From assembly GCF_002210285.1 (NCBI RefSeq), contig NZ_MWQE01000015.1, positions 1 through 42,357 of the forward strand: 42,357 bases of DNA, read 5' to 3'. The notes below the pieces were generated by a model, which worked only from the letters and a program-made list of their open reading frames with translations, searched no databases and was not told the DNA's origin. Both the position numbers and the translations under genes were made by a program. Positions 1 through 8,884 of the stretch are shown here, piece by piece (the first letter of the stretch is position 1; each line of letters begins with the position of its first letter). The stretch comes from Fibrobacter sp. UWR2. Lineage in GTDB: Bacteria > Fibrobacterota > Fibrobacteria > Fibrobacterales > Fibrobacteraceae.

Positions 1-107
1 ACGTGAACCTCATCGCCCCGATCGCCATGGAAAAGCAGCTCCGCTTCGCTATCCGCGAAGGTGGCCGTACTGTTGGTGCTGGCTCCGTAACCGAAATCAT
101 CAAGTAA
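1..107 (+). CDS. tuf: Elongation factor Tu, C-terminal end (partial)
   Basis: Only the last 34 codons and the TAA stop are present, read in the frame starting at base 3. They spell the end of domain III of EF-Tu, including the [13 protein letters not shown] block found in nearly all bacterial EF-Tu proteins. EF-Tu carries aminoacyl-tRNA to the ribosome as a GTP complex. The stop lies 9 bases before rpsJ, so tuf is probably co-transcribed with the S10 operon, as in the str-S10 arrangement. The 5' part is outside the window. Confidence 0.95.
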
Positions 108-116
108 GGAAAAATC

Positions 117-425
117 ATGGCTGGTGAACGCATTCGTATTCGCTTGAAGAGCTTCGATCATCGTATGATCGACCGCTCTGCTCAAGACATCGTGAATACA
201 GCTAAGCAAACGGGTGCCCGCATTGCGGGACCCATCCCCCTCCCGACGAAGGTCCAGAAGTATACGGTGCTCCGCTCTCCGCATATTAACAAGACTTCTC
301 GTGAACAGTTCGAATCCCGTACGCACAAGCGTCTTATCGACATCCTTGATGCTACGCCGCAGACTGTTGATTCCCTCATGAAACTTGACTTGCCGGCTGG
401 TGTCGAAGTCGAAATTAAGGTCTAA
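117..425 (+). CDS. rpsJ: 30S ribosomal protein S10
   Basis: A 102-residue protein of the usual S10 length. It begins [19 protein letters not shown] and keeps the LPTK and RSPHINK segments of the family. S10 sits in the head of the 30S subunit and in other bacteria also acts as NusE in antitermination with NusB. An AAGGA Shine-Dalgarno lies just upstream of the ATG. It is the first ribosomal gene of the S10 block, directly after tuf, and rplC follows 5 bases later. Confidence 0.97.
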   Translation: MAGERIRIRLKSFDHRMIDRSAQDIVNTAKQTGARIAGPIPLPTKVQKYTVLRSPHINKTSREQFESRTHKRLIDILDATPQTVDSLMKLDLPAGVEVEIKV

Positions 426-430
426 TAACA

Positions 431-1048
431 ATGAACGGTATTCTCGCAAAGAAGTTGGGAATGACCCAAGTGTTCACGGAACAGGGCGAATGCGTCCCTG
501 TCACGGTTCTCGAAGCCGGTCCGTGCGTGGTCGTTTCCCACAAGACAGAAGAAAAGGACGGCTACACTGCTGTCCAGATCGGCTTTGGTCTCAAGAAGGA
601 ACAGCGTGCCAACAAGGCAGAAATCGGCCATTTCAAGAAGGCTGAAATCGCTGTCCGCGAACACCTCGCCGAATTTGACGTCGCTGATCTCGAATCCTGG
701 CCGGTTGGCAAGGAATTCGGTGCTGCCGACTTCGCCGATGCAAAGATGGTGAACGTCTCCGGCATTTCCAAGGGTCACGGCTTCTCTGGTGCCATCAAGC
801 GCCATGGCTTCCACAGCGGTCCCCGCTCTCACGGTACGCACAACATGCGCGAACCGGGCGGTACGTCTGCTCACTCCTACCCGGGTCGTGTTTTCCCGGG
901 CAAGCGTATGCCTGGTCAGTACGGCAACAAGAAAGTGACTGTCAAGCACCTCCAGGTCGTCAAGGTTGACGGCGACCGCAACCTGATCTTCGTCCGTGGC
1001 GCTGTCCCGGGCCCGAAGAACAGCATTATCGTGGTGAGGAAAGACTAA
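431..1048 (+). CDS. rplC: 50S ribosomal protein L3
   Basis: A 205-residue protein, normal for L3. The central signature is clear: GISKGHGFSGAIKRHGF, then SGPRSHGTHNMREPG, the extended loop that reaches toward the peptidyl-transferase centre. L3 is an early 23S rRNA-binding assembly protein. It starts 5 bases after rpsJ, and its TAA shares one base with the rplD ATG (TAATG), which suggests translational coupling. Confidence 0.97.
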   Translation: MNGILAKKLGMTQVFTEQGECVPVTVLEAGPCVVVSHKTEEKDGYTAVQIGFGLKKEQRANKAEIGHFKKAEIAVREHLAEFDVADLESWPVGKEFGAADFADAKMVNVSGISKGHGFSGAIKRHGFHSGPRSHGTHNMREPGGTSAHSYPGRVFPGKRMPGQYGNKKVTVKHLQVVKVDGDRNLIFVRGAVPGPKNSIIVVRKD

Positions 1049-1668
1049 TGGCTAGTGCAAAGCTTTTCGCCGCAACAGGCGATTTCAAGAACGATATCGA
1101 ACTCCCGAAGATGTTTGACGAAGAAGTCAACACGGTCTGCATGTACCTCCACATCAAGGCTATTCTGAACAACCAGCGCCAGGGCACCGCCCAGGCCAAG
1201 AATAAGTCCTCTGTTAGCGGTGGTGGCCAGAAGCCGTGGAAGCAGAAGGGTACCGGCCGCGCTCGTTCCGGCCAGAACACCTCCGCTGTGTGGGTTCGCG
1301 GTGCCAAGGCACACGGTCCGAAGTCCCACGACTACTTCGAAAAGGTGAACAAGAAGGTCAAGAAGATTGCTTTCCACTCTGCACTCGCTGCAAAGGCCAA
1401 GGAAGGCAAGGTCCTCGTGTTCGAAGCCCTCAGCTTCGGCGCCCCGAAGACCAAGGATCTCCTCGCTGTCCTCACTAAGGCTGGCGTCGAACAGCGCAAT
1501 GCTCTGTTTGTCGTGAGCGCTAAGGACGAAAACCTTTACCTCTCCTCCAACAACATTCCTTGGTGCCGTTGCGCACGCGTTGAAGATGTCAACACTTACG
1601 ACATCGTCCGTGCGAACAACGTTGTCATCTCTCAGGCTGCTCTCGCAGAACTTGAAGGAGGCCGCTAA
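1048..1668 (+). CDS. rplD: 50S ribosomal protein L4
   Basis: A 206-residue L4. The basic loop that lines the exit tunnel is visible as GGGQKPWKQKGTGRARSG followed by RGAKAHGPK. L4 binds 23S rRNA, and in E. coli it also represses its own operon. Whether it does so here cannot be read from this sequence. The gene overlaps rplC and rplW by one base at each end (TAATG junctions). Confidence 0.96.
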   Translation: MASAKLFAATGDFKNDIELPKMFDEEVNTVCMYLHIKAILNNQRQGTAQAKNKSSVSGGGQKPWKQKGTGRARSGQNTSAVWVRGAKAHGPKSHDYFEKVNKKVKKIAFHSALAAKAKEGKVLVFEALSFGAPKTKDLLAVLTKAGVEQRNALFVVSAKDENLYLSSNNIPWCRCARVEDVNTYDIVRANNVVISQAALAELEGGR

Positions 1669-1970
1669 TGAAGGAAATTCGTGAAATCCTGCTGACCCCG
1701 CACATTACCGAAGAAACCATGAAGAACATGGTGAATCCGCGTAACGATGTGCACAAGTATGTTTTCAAGGTCGCCATGGACGCCAGCAAGACCGATATCA
1801 AGGCTGCTGTCGAGAAGCGCTTCTCCGTCAAGGTTGATTCCGTTAACACCGTGATCACCCGTGGCAAGATCAAGCGTGTCCGCATGGTTGCCGGCAAGAA
1901 ACCCAACTGGAAGAAGGCCTACATCACGCTCAAGGCCGGGCAAAAGATTGCCGAGTTCGAAGGAGTATAA
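1668..1970 (+). CDS. rplW: 50S ribosomal protein L23
   Basis: A 100-residue L23 starting [18 protein letters not shown], with the family block [16 protein letters not shown] and a basic [22 protein letters not shown] segment. L23 lies at the tunnel exit and is the docking point for trigger factor, whose gene is at 19097 in this window, and for SRP. It overlaps rplD by one base, and rplB begins two bases after its stop. Confidence 0.96.
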   Translation: MKEIREILLTPHITEETMKNMVNPRNDVHKYVFKVAMDASKTDIKAAVEKRFSVKVDSVNTVITRGKIKRVRMVAGKKPNWKKAYITLKAGQKIAEFEGV

Positions 1971-1972
1971 CT

Positions 1973-2803
1973 ATGGGTCTGAAGTCTTATCGCCCTCTTA
2001 CCCCGACGCTTCGTTACAAGCAGATTGGTGACCGCAAGGAAATCACTGCCGACAAGCCGTACAAGCCCCTTACCGAAGGTATCAAGAGCAGCTCCGGCCG
2101 TAACAACGTTGGTGAAATCACCTCCCGCCGTCGCGGTGGTGGTCACAAGAAACTGTACCGTATCATCGATTTCAAGCGCAAGTTCGCAGGCATCCCCTGC
2201 ACGGTCGAAACTATCGAATACGATCCGAACCGTTCCGCTCGCATCGCCCTGGTCAAGTACCAGAACGGCAAGCGCGCCTACATCATCGCCCCGGCTACTG
2301 TCAAGGTCGGTGATGTGCTGAACGCCGGCGCTGGTGCCGAGTTCCGCGTGGGTAACGCTCTCCCGATTCGCGATATTCCGCTGAACACGATGATCCACAA
2401 CATCGAGCTCAAGCCGGGCAAGGGTGCTCAGCTGGTCCGCTCCGCCGGTGCCGCTGCTGAACTCGTCGCCAAGGACGGCAAGCTCTGCCAGGTCAAGCTC
2501 CCGAGTGGTGAAGTCCGCTTCATCTCCGAAGACTGCCTCGCTGTTGTCGGTCAGGTTTCCAATATCGATCACATGAATGAATCCTCGGGTTCTGCAGGCC
2601 GCTCTCGCTGGCTCGGCAAGCGCCCGTCCGTCCGTGGTGTCGTTATGAACCCGGTCGACCACCCGCTCGGTGGTGGTGAAGGACGTACTTCTGGTGGTCG
2701 TCATCCGTGCTCTCCCTGGGGCAAGAACTCCAAGGGTGCCAAAACTCGTAACAATAAGCGTACCGATAAGTACATCGTGCGCCGTCGTCAGAAGAGGGCC
2801 TAA
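1973..2803 (+). CDS. rplB: 50S ribosomal protein L2
   Basis: A 276-residue L2 of normal length. The N-terminal RNA-binding part has [19 protein letters not shown]. The C-terminal part has [18 protein letters not shown], which carries the conserved histidine near the peptidyl-transferase centre, followed by [11 protein letters not shown]2 is needed for subunit joining and tRNA binding. It sits in the conserved rplW-rplB-rpsS order, with 3 bases to rpsS. Confidence 0.97.
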   Translation: MGLKSYRPLTPTLRYKQIGDRKEITADKPYKPLTEGIKSSSGRNNVGEITSRRRGGGHKKLYRIIDFKRKFAGIPCTVETIEYDPNRSARIALVKYQNGKRAYIIAPATVKVGDVLNAGAGAEFRVGNALPIRDIPLNTMIHNIELKPGKGAQLVRSAGAAAELVAKDGKLCQVKLPSGEVRFISEDCLAVVGQVSNIDHMNESSGSAGRSRWLGKRPSVRGVVMNPVDHPLGGGEGRTSGGRHPCSPWGKNSKGAKTRNNKRTDKYIVRRRQKRA

Positions 2804-2806
2804 TTC

Positions 2807-3087
<281 letters not shown>

Positions 3088-3088
<1 letters not shown>

Positions 3089-3438
3089 TGCAAGCTGTTG
3101 CTAAAGTGAAAAACGTCCGTTACGGTGTGCGCAAGCTCCGCCGCGTTGTGGACCTGGTCCGTGGCAAGCGCGTCGACGAAGCCTTCGCGATGCTCTCCAT
3201 CATGCACACGCAGACCAAGGGCGCTCCGATTGTCGAGAACGCTCTCAAGTCCGCTGTCGCAAACTTCAAGCAGAAGTCTGCCGCTCCGGTCGCCGCTGAA
3301 GAACTCGTGATCAAGACCATCGCTGCTGACGGCGGTACGATCATGAAGCGTATTCACCCGCGTTCCCAGGGCCGCGCTTTCCGTATTGAAAAGCCGCTCA
3401 CCCACCTCACCGTCGTCGTCGCAGACAAGGAGAAATAA
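3088..3438 (+). CDS. rplV: 50S ribosomal protein L22
   Basis: A 116-residue L22. It shows the helical [23 protein letters not shown] region and the C-terminal beta-hairpin sequence [18 protein letters not shown] that lines the exit tunnel, the site of macrolide-resistance changes in other bacteria. The hairpin here looks intact, with no insertion or deletion. It is one-base coupled to rpsS, and rpsC follows after 2 bases. Confidence 0.96.
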
Positions 3439-3440
3439 CA

Positions 3441-4100
3441 ATGGGTCACAAAACTCATCCTAATGGTCTTCGTCTTGGCGTTATCCGCGGTTGGGAATCC
3501 AAGTGGTATGCCGAAGACAACTTTGCTGATCTTCTCTATGAAGACATTACCCTCCGTCGCTACCTGATGAAGCGTTTCGAACATGCCTCCCTCTCCAAGG
3601 TCGGCATCGAACGCACCGTCAAGAAGGTGAACGTGAACCTCTTTACCGCCCGCCCGGGTATCGTCATCGGTAAGAAGGGCGAAGAACTCGAACGCGTCAA
3701 GAGCGAGCTCCAGTTCCTCACCGGTAAGGAAATTTTCATCAGCGTGCACGAAATCAAGCGCCCGGAAACGGATGCCAAGCTCGTCGCTGAAAACATCGCC
3801 CGCCAGCTCGAAAAGCGTATCTCCTTCCGCCGCGCCATGAAGCGCGCCATCCAGTCCGCCATGCGCCTGGGTGTGGAAGGTATCAAGGTGCAGTGCGGTG
3901 GCCGCCTCGGCGGTGCCGAAATTGCCCGCGTCGAAAAGTATGCCGAAGGCCGCGTGCCTCTGCACACTCTCCGCGCCGATATCGACTACGCGACATCGAT
4001 TGCTAAGACCGTCTATGGTGCCATCGGTATCAAGGTGTGGATCATGCACGGTGAAAAGATTGGCAAGGACGTCATGAACGACAACAAGAGAGAGAAGTAA
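3441..4100 (+). CDS. rpsC: 30S ribosomal protein S3
   Basis: A 219-residue S3. It starts [14 protein letters not shown]. The KH domain GXXG-type motif is visible as [14 protein letters not shown], and the C-terminal domain contains [30 protein letters not shown] split across the family's usual positions. S3 helps form the mRNA entry channel and its helicase-like activity. Length and order are conventional. Confidence 0.97.
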   Translation: MGHKTHPNGLRLGVIRGWESKWYAEDNFADLLYEDITLRRYLMKRFEHASLSKVGIERTVKKVNVNLFTARPGIVIGKKGEELERVKSELQFLTGKEIFISVHEIKRPETDAKLVAENIARQLEKRISFRRAMKRAIQSAMRLGVEGIKVQCGGRLGGAEIARVEKYAEGRVPLHTLRADIDYATSIAKTVYGAIGIKVWIMHGEKIGKDVMNDNKREK

Positions 4101-4102
4101 TT

Positions 4103-4516
4103 ATGCTGAGTCCTAAAAGAACATTACATCGTAAGCAGATGAAGGGCCGTATGAAGGGTGTCGCTCATCGCGGCAACTACATGGCCTTCGGCGAATTCGG
4201 CATTCAGGCTCTTGAAAAGTGCTGGCTGACGGCTCGCCAAATCGAAGCTGCCCGTATCGCTATGACCCGTAAGATCAAGCGCGGCGGTCGCGTGTGGATC
4301 CGCGTGTTCCCCGACAAGCCGATCACCCGTCACCCTGCCGAAGCCCGTATGGGTAAGGGTAAGGGCGCCGTGGAATTCTGGGTCGCCGTGATTCTCCCGG
4401 GTCGCATCATTTTCGAAATGGGTGGTGTCGAACGTGAACTCGCCATGGAAGCTCTCCATGTCGCGGCACAGAAGCTCCCCCTCAAGTGCAAAATCATCGA
4501 AGAATCGGAGATCTAA
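4103..4516 (+). CDS. rplP: 50S ribosomal protein L16
   Basis: A 137-residue L16 with the family blocks [36 protein letters not shown]-like [22 protein letters not shown] and the [15 protein letters not shown] strand. L16 sits by the A site and is added late in assembly. Its stop overlaps the rpmC start by one base, so the two are probably translationally coupled. Confidence 0.97.
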   Translation: MLSPKRTLHRKQMKGRMKGVAHRGNYMAFGEFGIQALEKCWLTARQIEAARIAMTRKIKRGGRVWIRVFPDKPITRHPAEARMGKGKGAVEFWVAVILPGRIIFEMGGVERELAMEALHVAAQKLPLKCKIIEESEI

Positions 4517-4719
4517 TGAAAGCTCGTGACATTAAAAATGAACTGAGAGCTCTCGACGTGGCTCAGCTCAAGGAAAAGCTGGCACAGTTGAATCTCGATT
4601 TGTTCAATTACCGCATGACTGCGAAGCTCGGTAATTTGGAAAAACCCTCTGTGATTCAGGCTGCCCGCAGGGACATCGCCCGAATCAAGACCATCCTCAG
4701 CGAAAAGGCCAAGGCATAA
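4516..4719 (+). CDS. rpmC: 50S ribosomal protein L29
   Basis: A 67-residue L29: [20 protein letters not shown] at the start, then the helical hairpin [20 protein letters not shown] and [15 protein letters not shown]. An in-frame upstream ATG at 4486 lies inside rplP and would add ten residues unlike L29. The ATG at 4516, which overlaps the rplP stop as TAATG, is the right start. L29 is next to the tunnel exit. Confidence 0.95.
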   Translation: MKARDIKNELRALDVAQLKEKLAQLNLDLFNYRMTAKLGNLEKPSVIQAARRDIARIKTILSEKAKA

Positions 4720-4736
4720 GCCGGCAGGAGCAGGAA

Positions 4737-4991
4737 ATGGATAGAAACCTTCGTAAAGTCAAGCAGGGTGTTGTCGCCTCCGACAAGATGGATAAGACCA
4801 TCACGGTTGTGGTTGAAAACCGCAAGCGTCATCCCATGTACAACAAGATCATGACCACCACCAAGAAGCTCAAGGCTCACGATGAAAACAACGAAGCCGG
4901 CGAAGGCGACCTGGTGGAAATCATGGAAACTCGTCCTCTTTCCGCTACGAAGCGCTGGCGTCTCGTCCGCATCGTCGAAAAGAAGAAGTAA
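4737..4991 (+). CDS. rpsQ: 30S ribosomal protein S17
   Basis: An 84-residue S17, an OB-fold protein that binds 16S rRNA early in 30S assembly. The typical [20 protein letters not shown] strand, the HPMYNKIM segment and a C-terminal [18 protein letters not shown] are present. A GCAGGAG-type Shine-Dalgarno lies upstream. It follows rpmC by 17 bases in the usual order. Confidence 0.96.
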   Translation: MDRNLRKVKQGVVASDKMDKTITVVVENRKRHPMYNKIMTTTKKLKAHDENNEAGEGDLVEIMETRPLSATKRWRLVRIVEKKK

Positions 4992-5012
4992 ACTCCTGGA
5001 GTAAGGCGAAAT

Positions 5013-5381
5013 ATGATTCAAGAAGAAACCAGACTCGTCGTGGCTGACAACAGTGGAGCCAAGGAAGTCGCCTGCATCCGTGTTTTGGGTGGCACGAACC
5101 GTCGCTATGCTAGCATCGGTGATGTCATCAAGGTAGCCGTTAAGGACGCTATCCCCCAGAGCAAGGTGAAGAAGGGTTCCGTGGCCGACGCCGTCGTCGT
5201 GCGCACACGCAAAGAAATCTCCCGTCCGGACGGAACGTTCATTCGTTTCTCGGACAACGCAGTTGTTCTCATCACTAAGGATGGTGAACCGCGTGGAACC
5301 CGTATTTTTGGACCGGTGGCTCGTGAGCTCCGCGAAAAGAATTACATGAAGATCATCTCCCTCGCACCTGAGGTTCTCTAA
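5013..5381 (+). CDS. rplN: 50S ribosomal protein L14
   Basis: A 122-residue L14, the exact usual length. It starts [18 protein letters not shown] and carries [16 protein letters not shown], the [20 protein letters not shown] block, and [16 protein letters not shown]14 forms an intersubunit bridge and is the docking site of the silencing factor RsfS in other bacteria. Its stop overlaps the rplX start by one base. Confidence 0.97.
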   Translation: MIQEETRLVVADNSGAKEVACIRVLGGTNRRYASIGDVIKVAVKDAIPQSKVKKGSVADAVVVRTRKEISRPDGTFIRFSDNAVVLITKDGEPRGTRIFGPVARELREKNYMKIISLAPEVL

Positions 5382-5680
5382 TGGCTAACATCAAGAAGAA
5401 TGATAACGTCAAGGTGATTTCCGGTGCCTTCAAGGGCAAGACCGGCACCGTGATCAGTGTCAAGGCCGGCAAGGTGACCGTCAAGGACGTCAACGTCTGC
5501 AAGCGTCACGAAAAGCCGAGCCAGACCAACCAGGCGGGCGGCATCATCGAGAAGGAAATGCCCATCGACATTTCCAACGTGATGCTTCTCGAAGGCAATA
5601 CGCCTGTTCGTACCCGTATCGTGCGCGAGAAGGGCAAGAAGGGCGTTCGTACCAGTGTCAAGACTGGAAAGGCTGTGTAA
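5381..5680 (+). CDS. rplX: 50S ribosomal protein L24
   Basis: A 99-residue L24 with an N-terminal KOW motif (KKNDNVKVISGAFKGKTGTVISV) and the following family block VNVCKRHEKPSQTNQAGGIIEKE. L24 starts 50S assembly by binding the 5' end of 23S rRNA and sits near the tunnel exit. It is one-base coupled to rplN. Confidence 0.96.
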   Translation: MANIKKNDNVKVISGAFKGKTGTVISVKAGKVTVKDVNVCKRHEKPSQTNQAGGIIEKEMPIDISNVMLLEGNTPVRTRIVREKGKKGVRTSVKTGKAV

Positions 5681-5689
5681 GGTAAAACC

Positions 5690-6229
5690 ATGAATCAGAT
5701 GAAGCAATTTTATCTCGAAAAAGTCGTTCCGGCCCTGCAAGCAAAATTCGCCTACAAGAACGTGATGGAAATCCCGCGTCTCGAAAAGATCGTGGTGAAC
5801 ATGGGCGTTGGCGCCGCTGCTCAGAACCGCAAGATTCTCGACGAAGCTGCCGACACTCTTACTGCCATTACGGGTCAGAAGGCCGTCGTCACCACAGCGA
5901 AGAAGGCTATCGCCAACTTCCACCTCCGTGAAGGTCTCGGCATCGGTGCCAAGGTCACTCTCCACGGCGACATCATGTGGGACTTCCTCTACCGTTTCAT
6001 CAACATCAACCTCCCACGTGTCCGTGACTTCCGTGGTCTCGCTCGCCGTGGTTTCGATGGAATGGGCAACTTCACTCTCGGTATCAAGGAACAGACGATC
6101 TTCGTCGAAATCGATATCGATAAGATTTCTCGTACCTTCGGTATGGACATCTCCTTCGTGACCTCTGCAAAGACGGACGACGAAGGCCGTGCCCTTCTCG
6201 AAGAACTTGGACTCCCCTTCAGGAAGTAA
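5690..6229 (+). CDS. rplE: 50S ribosomal protein L5
   Basis: A 179-residue L5, the same length as in E. coli. The N-terminal region has VMEIPRLEKIVVNMGVG and the later part has RDFRGLARRGFDGMGNFTLGIKEQ and FVEIDIDKISRTFGMDI. L5 binds 5S rRNA in the central protuberance. RBS AAGG lies just upstream of the ATG; rpsN follows after 9 bases. Confidence 0.97.
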   Translation: MNQMKQFYLEKVVPALQAKFAYKNVMEIPRLEKIVVNMGVGAAAQNRKILDEAADTLTAITGQKAVVTTAKKAIANFHLREGLGIGAKVTLHGDIMWDFLYRFININLPRVRDFRGLARRGFDGMGNFTLGIKEQTIFVEIDIDKISRTFGMDISFVTSAKTDDEGRALLEELGLPFRK

Positions 6230-6238
6230 GGTAATACC

Positions 6239-6424
6239 ATGGCAAGCAGAAGAATGATTGAAAAATGCAAGCGTACCCCGAAGTATACCGTTCGTGGGTA
6301 TAACCGTTGCAAGCGTTGCGGTAGGCCGCACGCCTTTATGCGCCGCTTTGGCCTTTGCCGTATTTGCTTCCGCGAAATGGCACTCGCCGGCGAAATCCCC
6401 GGTATCACAAAGTCGTCTTGGTAA
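6239..6424 (+). CDS. rpsN: 30S ribosomal protein S14, zinc-binding (type Z)
   Basis: A 61-residue short-form S14. Cysteines at 24, 27, 40 and 43 form the CxxC-x12-CxxC zinc site typical of type Z S14, unlike the roughly 100-residue zinc-free form of E. coli. It therefore depends on zinc, and many bacteria with this form carry a zinc-free spare elsewhere, which cannot be judged from this window. Position between rplE and rpsH is the conserved one. Confidence 0.97.
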   Translation: MASRRMIEKCKRTPKYTVRGYNRCKRCGRPHAFMRRFGLCRICFREMALAGEIPGITKSSW

Positions 6425-6438
6425 GGAGAGTATAACTC

Positions 6439-6834
6439 ATGGCAATGACAGATCCTATCGCCGATATGCTCACCCGCGTGCGCAACGCCTGCAAGGCTAA
6501 GCTCCCCGTGGTTGACATTCCTGCCAGCAACCTGAAGCGTGAAATTGCACGCGTTCTGCAGGAAAAAGGTTTCATCAAGAAGTTCGTCGTCGTCGATGAC
6601 GGCAAGCAGGGCATCCTCAAGGTTCTGCTCCGTTACACGAAGGGCGAATCCGCTATCCAGGGTATCCAGCGCGTGTCTACGCCGGGTCTTCGCCACTATG
6701 TTGACGTGGCTAAGCTTCCGCGTGTCCGCAACGGCCTTGGCTATGCTATCATCTCCACATCTAAAGGTGTCATGACTGACCACGAAGCCCGCGAACAGAA
6801 GGTGGGTGGCGAAGTCATCGCAAAGGTATGGTAA
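6439..6834 (+). CDS. rpsH: 30S ribosomal protein S8
   Basis: A 131-residue S8. It begins MAMTDPIADMLTRVRNA and ends with the diagnostic block ISTSKGVMTDHEAREQKVGGEVIAKVW. S8 binds the central domain of 16S rRNA, and in E. coli represses the spc operon. The AAGGAGAG Shine-Dalgarno sits about ten bases upstream. Its 3' end contains the Shine-Dalgarno of rplF. Confidence 0.97.
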   Translation: MAMTDPIADMLTRVRNACKAKLPVVDIPASNLKREIARVLQEKGFIKKFVVVDDGKQGILKVLLRYTKGESAIQGIQRVSTPGLRHYVDVAKLPRVRNGLGYAIISTSKGVMTDHEAREQKVGGEVIAKVW

Positions 6835-6836
6835 AG

Positions 6837-7376
6837 ATGTCCCGTATCGGAAAAGCTATTATCAACATCCCGGCTGGCGTCAAAGTCGCCGTCAATGGTC
6901 AGAACATCAAGGTGGAAGGCCCGAAGGGCAAGCTCGAGACCAACGTCCACGAACTCATTTCCATCAAGCTCGAAGGCTCTCAGCTTTCCTTCTCCCGTCC
7001 TGACGACCAGAAGTTCACCCGTGCCATCCACGGCACGACCCGCGCTCTCGTTGCCAACATGGTCGAAGGCGTGACCAAGGGTTTCGAGAAGACTCTCGAA
7101 ATCGTCGGTGTGGGCTACCGCGTCGAACAGAAGGGCAAGGACCTGAACCTCGTGCTCGGTTTCTCTCATCCGGTCATTTTCAAGGCTCCGGAAGGCGTCG
7201 AACTCAAGGCTGTCGACCCGCTGAAGATCTCCATCTCCGGCATCGACAAGCAGAAGGTCGGCCAGGCTGCCGCGGAAATCCGCAAGTACCGTAAGCCTGA
7301 ACCGTATAAGGGCAAGGGCATCAAGTACACTGGCGAAATTATCCGTCGTAAGCAAGGTAAGAAGACAGGTAAATAA
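6837..7376 (+). CDS. rplF: 50S ribosomal protein L6
   Basis: A 179-residue L6 starting MSRIGKAIINIPAGV, with the GVGYRVEQKGKDLNLVLGFSHPV repeat and a C-terminal RKPEPYKGKGIKYTGE, the family signature. An in-frame ATG at 6828 overlaps the rpsH stop, but the AAAGG at 6822-6826 is only 1 base from it and 10 bases from the ATG at 6837. The latter also gives the conserved N terminus and is chosen here. Confidence 0.95.
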   Translation: MSRIGKAIINIPAGVKVAVNGQNIKVEGPKGKLETNVHELISIKLEGSQLSFSRPDDQKFTRAIHGTTRALVANMVEGVTKGFEKTLEIVGVGYRVEQKGKDLNLVLGFSHPVIFKAPEGVELKAVDPLKISISGIDKQKVGQAAAEIRKYRKPEPYKGKGIKYTGEIIRRKQGKKTGK

Positions 7377-7385
7377 GGGTAAACT

Positions 7386-7757
7386 ATGACTGCAATTGCT
7401 AAGAAAAGAATCCAGTCCAGAATCGCACGCCACGCTCGTGTGCGCAAGTCTGTTGTCGGAACTGCAGAATGCCCTCGTTTGGCCGTTCGCCGTTCCTTGT
7501 CTCACATGGTCGCCCAGATTATCGATGACGCGAACAACAAGTCTCTCGCTCAGGTCGCTACGACTGCCAAGGAATTCCAGGGCAAGTTCGGCGAAATGAC
7601 GAAGACGGAACAGGCCAAGCAGCTTGGCCTCCAGGTCGCTGAAATCGCCAAGTCCAAGGGCATTGAATCCGTGGTCTTCGACCGCGGCGGTTACATCTAT
7701 CACGGTCGCGTTCAGGCTCTCGCTGAGGGAGCTCGTGAAGGCGGACTCAAATTCTAG
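7386..7757 (+). CDS. rplR: 50S ribosomal protein L18
   Basis: A 123-residue L18 with the basic N-terminal tail (KKRIQSRIARHARVRK), GTAECPRLAVRRSLSHMVAQIIDD, and the C-terminal FDRGGYIYHGRVQALAEGAREGGL. L18 carries 5S rRNA into the large subunit. The TAG stop overlaps the GTG that opens the rpsE frame. Confidence 0.96.
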   Translation: MTAIAKKRIQSRIARHARVRKSVVGTAECPRLAVRRSLSHMVAQIIDDANNKSLAQVATTAKEFQGKFGEMTKTEQAKQLGLQVAEIAKSKGIESVVFDRGGYIYHGRVQALAEGAREGGLKF

Positions 7758-8251
7758 TGAGGTACACTTTGGAACGCGAAGCTCAAGTTTCTGAATTTGA
7801 AGACAAGGTTGTACACATCAACCGTTGCGCGAAGACCGTCAAGGGCGGTCGCCGTATGTCCTTCTCCGCTCTCGTTGTCGTCGGCAACAAGAACGGCAAG
7901 GTGGGCGTTGGCCTCGGCAAGGCTAAGGAAGTTTCCGAAGCCATCCGTAAGGGTACCGAAGCTGCCCAGCGCAACATTGTTGAAGTCCAGCTCCTCGACG
8001 GCACCATCCCGCACGACATCGAAGTGAAGGCCGGTTCTACCCGCATTCTCCTCATGCCGGCTGCTCCGGGTACTGGCGTTATCGCCGGTGCTGCCGCCCG
8101 TGCTGTTCTCGAACTCGCCGGTGTGCGCAACATCCTCACCAAGATTCACGGTTCCTCCAACCCGAGCACTGTCGTGAGCGCTTGCCTGGAAGGCCTGAAG
8201 TCCCAGATGAACAAACAGGACTGCGCCAAGCTGCGTGGTTTTGAAGCCTAA
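7757..8251 (+). CDS. rpsE: 30S ribosomal protein S5
   Basis: S5 with its dsRNA-binding-like N-terminal domain (EDKVVHINRCAKTVKGGRRMSFSALVVVG), the GLGKAKEV loop and the C-terminal GTGVIAGAAARAVLELAGVRNI block. S5 guards mRNA entry and decoding accuracy. There is no ATG at the start: the frame opens with a GTG at 7757 that overlaps the rplR TAG (164 aa). A TTG at 7769 lies 6 bases after a GAGG (7759-7762) and would give 160 aa; it is an equally good or better start. Confidence 0.95.
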   Translation: MRYTLEREAQVSEFEDKVVHINRCAKTVKGGRRMSFSALVVVGNKNGKVGVGLGKAKEVSEAIRKGTEAAQRNIVEVQLLDGTIPHDIEVKAGSTRILLMPAAPGTGVIAGAAARAVLELAGVRNILTKIHGSSNPSTVVSACLEGLKSQMNKQDCAKLRGFEA

Positions 8252-8264
8252 GGAGTAATACACA

Positions 8265-8444
8265 ATGAAGAAAGTTCGTATTACTTTGATCAAGGGTACC
8301 GTCCGCCGTCTCCCGGTGCACCGCGCCAACGTGAAGGCCCTCGGTCTCCGCAAGATCGGACAATCTGTTGAACACGTTTTGACCCCCAGCATCCAGGGCA
8401 TGATCAATGCCGTGGCTGACATGGTGAAGGTCGAGGAGATCTAA
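8265..8444 (+). CDS. rpmD: 50S ribosomal protein L30
   Basis: A 59-residue gene between rpsE and rplO, the normal site of rpmD. It starts MKKVRITLIKGTVRRLPVHR and carries the L30 core (ALGLRKIGQSVEH followed by IQGMINAVADMVKVEE). A TAAGGAG Shine-Dalgarno overlaps the rpsE stop about ten bases upstream. L30 is a small 50S protein that is missing in some bacterial groups, so its presence here is informative. Confidence 0.94.
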   Translation: MKKVRITLIKGTVRRLPVHRANVKALGLRKIGQSVEHVLTPSIQGMINAVADMVKVEEI

Positions 8445-8446
8445 TA

Positions 8447-8884
8447 ATGGAACTCAATACTCTCAATCCTGGCAAGGCCAAGGTCGTCAAGCGCAAGCGC
8501 ATCGGCCGTGGTCCGGGTTCCGGTTGGGGCACCACCGCTGGCCGTGGCCAGAAGGGTGCTGGTGCTCGTAAGAGCGCCAAGGCTGGCCGTGTCGCTTTCG
8601 AAGGCGGTCAGATGCCTATCCACCGCCGCATCCCGAAGCGCGGTTTCAAGCATGCCGGTATCGAATTCCAGATCGTGAACCTCAAGCGTCTCGCTGCCGC
8701 CAACGTGGCCGAATTCGACGCCAAGGTCCTCTTCGATCTCGGGTTCATCCGTAACATCGACAAGCCCGTGAAGGTTCTCGCCTTCGGTGCTATCGACAAG
8801 GCTATCAACGTCAAGGTTAACGCTATCAGCGAGAAGGCCAAGGCCCTCATCGAAGCTGCTGGCGGCAAAGTCGAGATCGTCTAA
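8447..8884 (+). CDS. rplO: 50S ribosomal protein L15
   Basis: A 145-residue L15. The Gly/Lys/Arg-rich N-terminal tail is typical (GRGPGSGWGTTAGRGQKGAG), as is FEGGQMPIHRRIPKRGF. L15 is a late assembly protein of the 50S. Two bases separate it from rpmD, and its TAA shares one base with the secY ATG. Confidence 0.96.
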   Translation: MELNTLNPGKAKVVKRKRIGRGPGSGWGTTAGRGQKGAGARKSAKAGRVAFEGGQMPIHRRIPKRGFKHAGIEFQIVNLKRLAAANVAEFDAKVLFDLGFIRNIDKPVKVLAFGAIDKAINVKVNAISEKAKALIEAAGGKVEIV